The translations under genes were made by a program, and so were the position numbers. A stretch of 64,000 nt of DNA, taken from Caballeronia sp. TF1N1. GTDB taxonomy: Bacteria; Pseudomonadota; Gammaproteobacteria; Burkholderiales; Burkholderiaceae. The DNA lies in assembly GCF_022878925.1 (NCBI RefSeq), contig NZ_CP084626.1:930001-994000 (forward strand), given 5' to 3'. A model generated the notes under the pieces. The model saw only the letters and a program-made list of their open reading frames with translations, did no database searches and was not told the origin of the DNA. Below, one piece after another: positions 62,818 to 64,000 of the stretch (positions are counted from its first letter, which is position 1; every line of letters begins with the position of its first letter).

Positions 62818-64000
62818 ATGTCAGATTCCGTCGCCACGAACCCGTCCACCGCGCCTACGTTCGATCAGTTCGGCCTGGCCGCCGACATCCTCAAGGCAGT
62901 GAGCGAGTCCGGCTATACCACGCCCACGCCGATCCAGGAGCAGGCCATTCCCGTCGTGCTCGCGGGCCGCGATGTGATGGGCGCGGCGCAGACCGGCACG
63001 GGCAAGACCGCGAGTTTTTCGCTGCCGATCATCCAGCGTCTTTTGCCGATGGCCAATACGAGCGCCTCGCCCGCCCGCCATCCCGTGCGCGCGCTGATGC
63101 TTACGCCCACGCGCGAACTCGCCGATCAGGTTGCCGCCAATGTGCAGACCTACTCGAAGCACACTGCATTGCGCAGCACGGTAGTGTTCGGCGGCGTCGA
63201 CATGAATCCGCAGTCGGATGCACTGCGCCGTGGCGTGGAGATTCTCATCGCGACGCCGGGACGTCTGCTCGATCACGTTCAGCAGAAGACGCTCAATCTC
63301 GGCCAGGTGCAGATGCTCGTCCTCGACGAAGCCGACCGCATGCTCGACATGGGCTTTCTGCCGGACCTGCAGCGCATTCTGAATCTGCTGCCTAAGGAGC
63401 GTCAGACGCTGCTGTTTTCGGCGACGTTCTCGCCTGAAATCAAGAAGCTCGCGGCAACTTACTTGCGCAACCCGCAGACCATCGAAGTCGCGCGCAGCAA
63501 CTCCACCGCGACCAACGTGCGGCAGATCGTCTTCGAAGTGCACGAGAGCGACAAGTCGGGCGCCGTCGCGCAACTGATCCGCCAGCGCGGATTGAAGCAG
63601 GTCATCGTGTTCTGCAACAGCAAGATCGGCGCGAGCCGGTTGGCGCGCGTGCTGGAACGTGATGGCATCGTCGCCACCGCGATTCACGGCGACCGTACGC
63701 AAGGCGAGCGCATGCAGGCGCTCGACGCGTTCAAGCGCGGCGAGATCGAAGCACTCGTCGCAACCGACGTGGCCGCGCGCGGGCTCGACATCGCCGAATT
63801 GCCGGCGGTCATCAACTTCGACTTGCCGTTCAGCGCGGAAGATTACGTGCACCGTATCGGTCGCACGGGGCGCGCGGGTGCGTCGGGCGACGCGTTGTCG
63901 CTGTGCAGCGCGAACGAACGCAAGCAGCTTGCCGACATCGAGAAGCTGATCAAGCGTCCGCTCGAAGTGATGACGCTCGAAGTAACGACGCCAGTGCGCC
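62818..64000 (+). CDS. rhlE: DEAD-box ATP-dependent RNA helicase (RhlE-type), 3' end outside window
   Basis: 394 codons are visible. Q-motif region GYTTPTPIQEQAIPVVLAGR, Walker A AQTGTGKTASFSLP, motif Ib LIATPGRLLDHV, DEAD box VLDEADRMLDMGF, motif III LLFSATFS, motif V TDVAARGLDIAELP and motif VI HRIGRTGRAGASGD all are present. This pattern and order fit RhlE. It unwinds RNA duplexes in ribosome assembly or mRNA decay. The C-terminal tail that distinguishes RhlE from relatives lies beyond the window. Confidence 0.9.
   Translation, partial: MSDSVATNPSTAPTFDQFGLAADILKAVSESGYTTPTPIQEQAIPVVLAGRDVMGAAQTGTGKTASFSLPIIQRLLPMANTSASPARHPVRALMLTPTRELADQVAANVQTYSKHTALRSTVVFGGVDMNPQSDALRRGVEILIATPGRLLDHVQQKTLNLGQVQMLVLDEADRMLDMGFLPDLQRILNLLPKERQTLLFSATFSPEIKKLAATYLRNPQTIEVARSNSTATNVRQIVFEVHESDKSGAVAQLIRQRGLKQVIVFCNSKIGASRLARVLERDGIVATAIHGDRTQGERMQALDAFKRGEIEALVATDVAARGLDIAELPAVINFDLPFSAEDYVHRIGRTGRAGASGDALSLCSANERKQLADIEKLIKRPLEVMTLEVTTPVR

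Overview
This 64 kb stretch is GC-rich chromosomal DNA of a beta-proteobacterium, most likely Burkholderiaceae (Burkholderia / Paraburkholderia / Caballeronia). That rests on gene content: an intracellular PHB depolymerase with the exact catalytic residue numbering of the Ralstonia enzyme, an rsxB-nth pair without the rest of the rsx operon, a monocarboxylate permease with a DUF3311 partner, paired monoheme cytochromes and a very long-linker FtsK. The genus is inference. I see no rRNA, tRNA, CRISPR array, insertion sequence, integrase or prophage. Most of the window is ordinary core genome with small accessory operons.

Layout. 1-3190 (minus): a MoxR ATPase, DUF58, DUF4381 and vWA operon running off the left edge. 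3431-11112 (plus): a sulfatase operon with a membrane-anchored formylglycine-generating enzyme, a HAD-type lipoprotein hydrolase, an exported sulfatase, a membrane/spermidine-synthase-like fusion and a SphA-like outer-membrane protein. 11242-13440: DUF4239 protein, methyltransferase and DUF4399 protein, with a degenerate triplication at the first junction. 13755-20388: uup, parE, parC. 20556-30229: CopD-like protein, a Cache-GGDEF-EAL enzyme, a RidA and aminotransferase pair, an EamA transporter, a VOC protein divergent from a MocR regulator, and an HExxH protein. 30417-34901: htpG with a sigma-32-like promoter, a small duplicated helical protein, a frameshifted ubiC, a DNA glycosylase and a spermidine synthase-like protein. 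35161-38146: DUF3311, mctP, FUSC.

38181-44158 (minus): a VOC protein, transaldolase, a TonB-C-like protein and a second MoxR operon (MoxR, GNAT, vWA, BenE). 44556-45398: two monoheme cytochromes c that look like the halves of a cytochrome c4. 45495-47490 (minus): DUF1841, nth, rsxB. 47851-52951: a TetR regulator, phaZ, a GH15 hydrolase and two small proteins. 53122-59567: a beta-propeller lactonase, a CorA/ZntB-type channel and ftsK. 59632-64000: a META lipoprotein, purT, a 56-residue lipoprotein, an MliC-like protein and the start of a rhlE-type RNA helicase.

The most system-like region is 3431-11112. Its sulfatase carries the cysteine motif that a formylglycine-generating enzyme modifies, and the enzyme encoded beside it keeps the paired catalytic cysteines but is predicted to be membrane-tethered. 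Other points worth a second look are the triplicated gene junction at 12032-12200, the ubiC frameshift, the internally duplicated 83-residue protein, the split-c4 cytochrome pair, two different MoxR/vWA operons in one window, and nested inverted repeats near 24.0 kb. I do not see a clearly unprecedented system.
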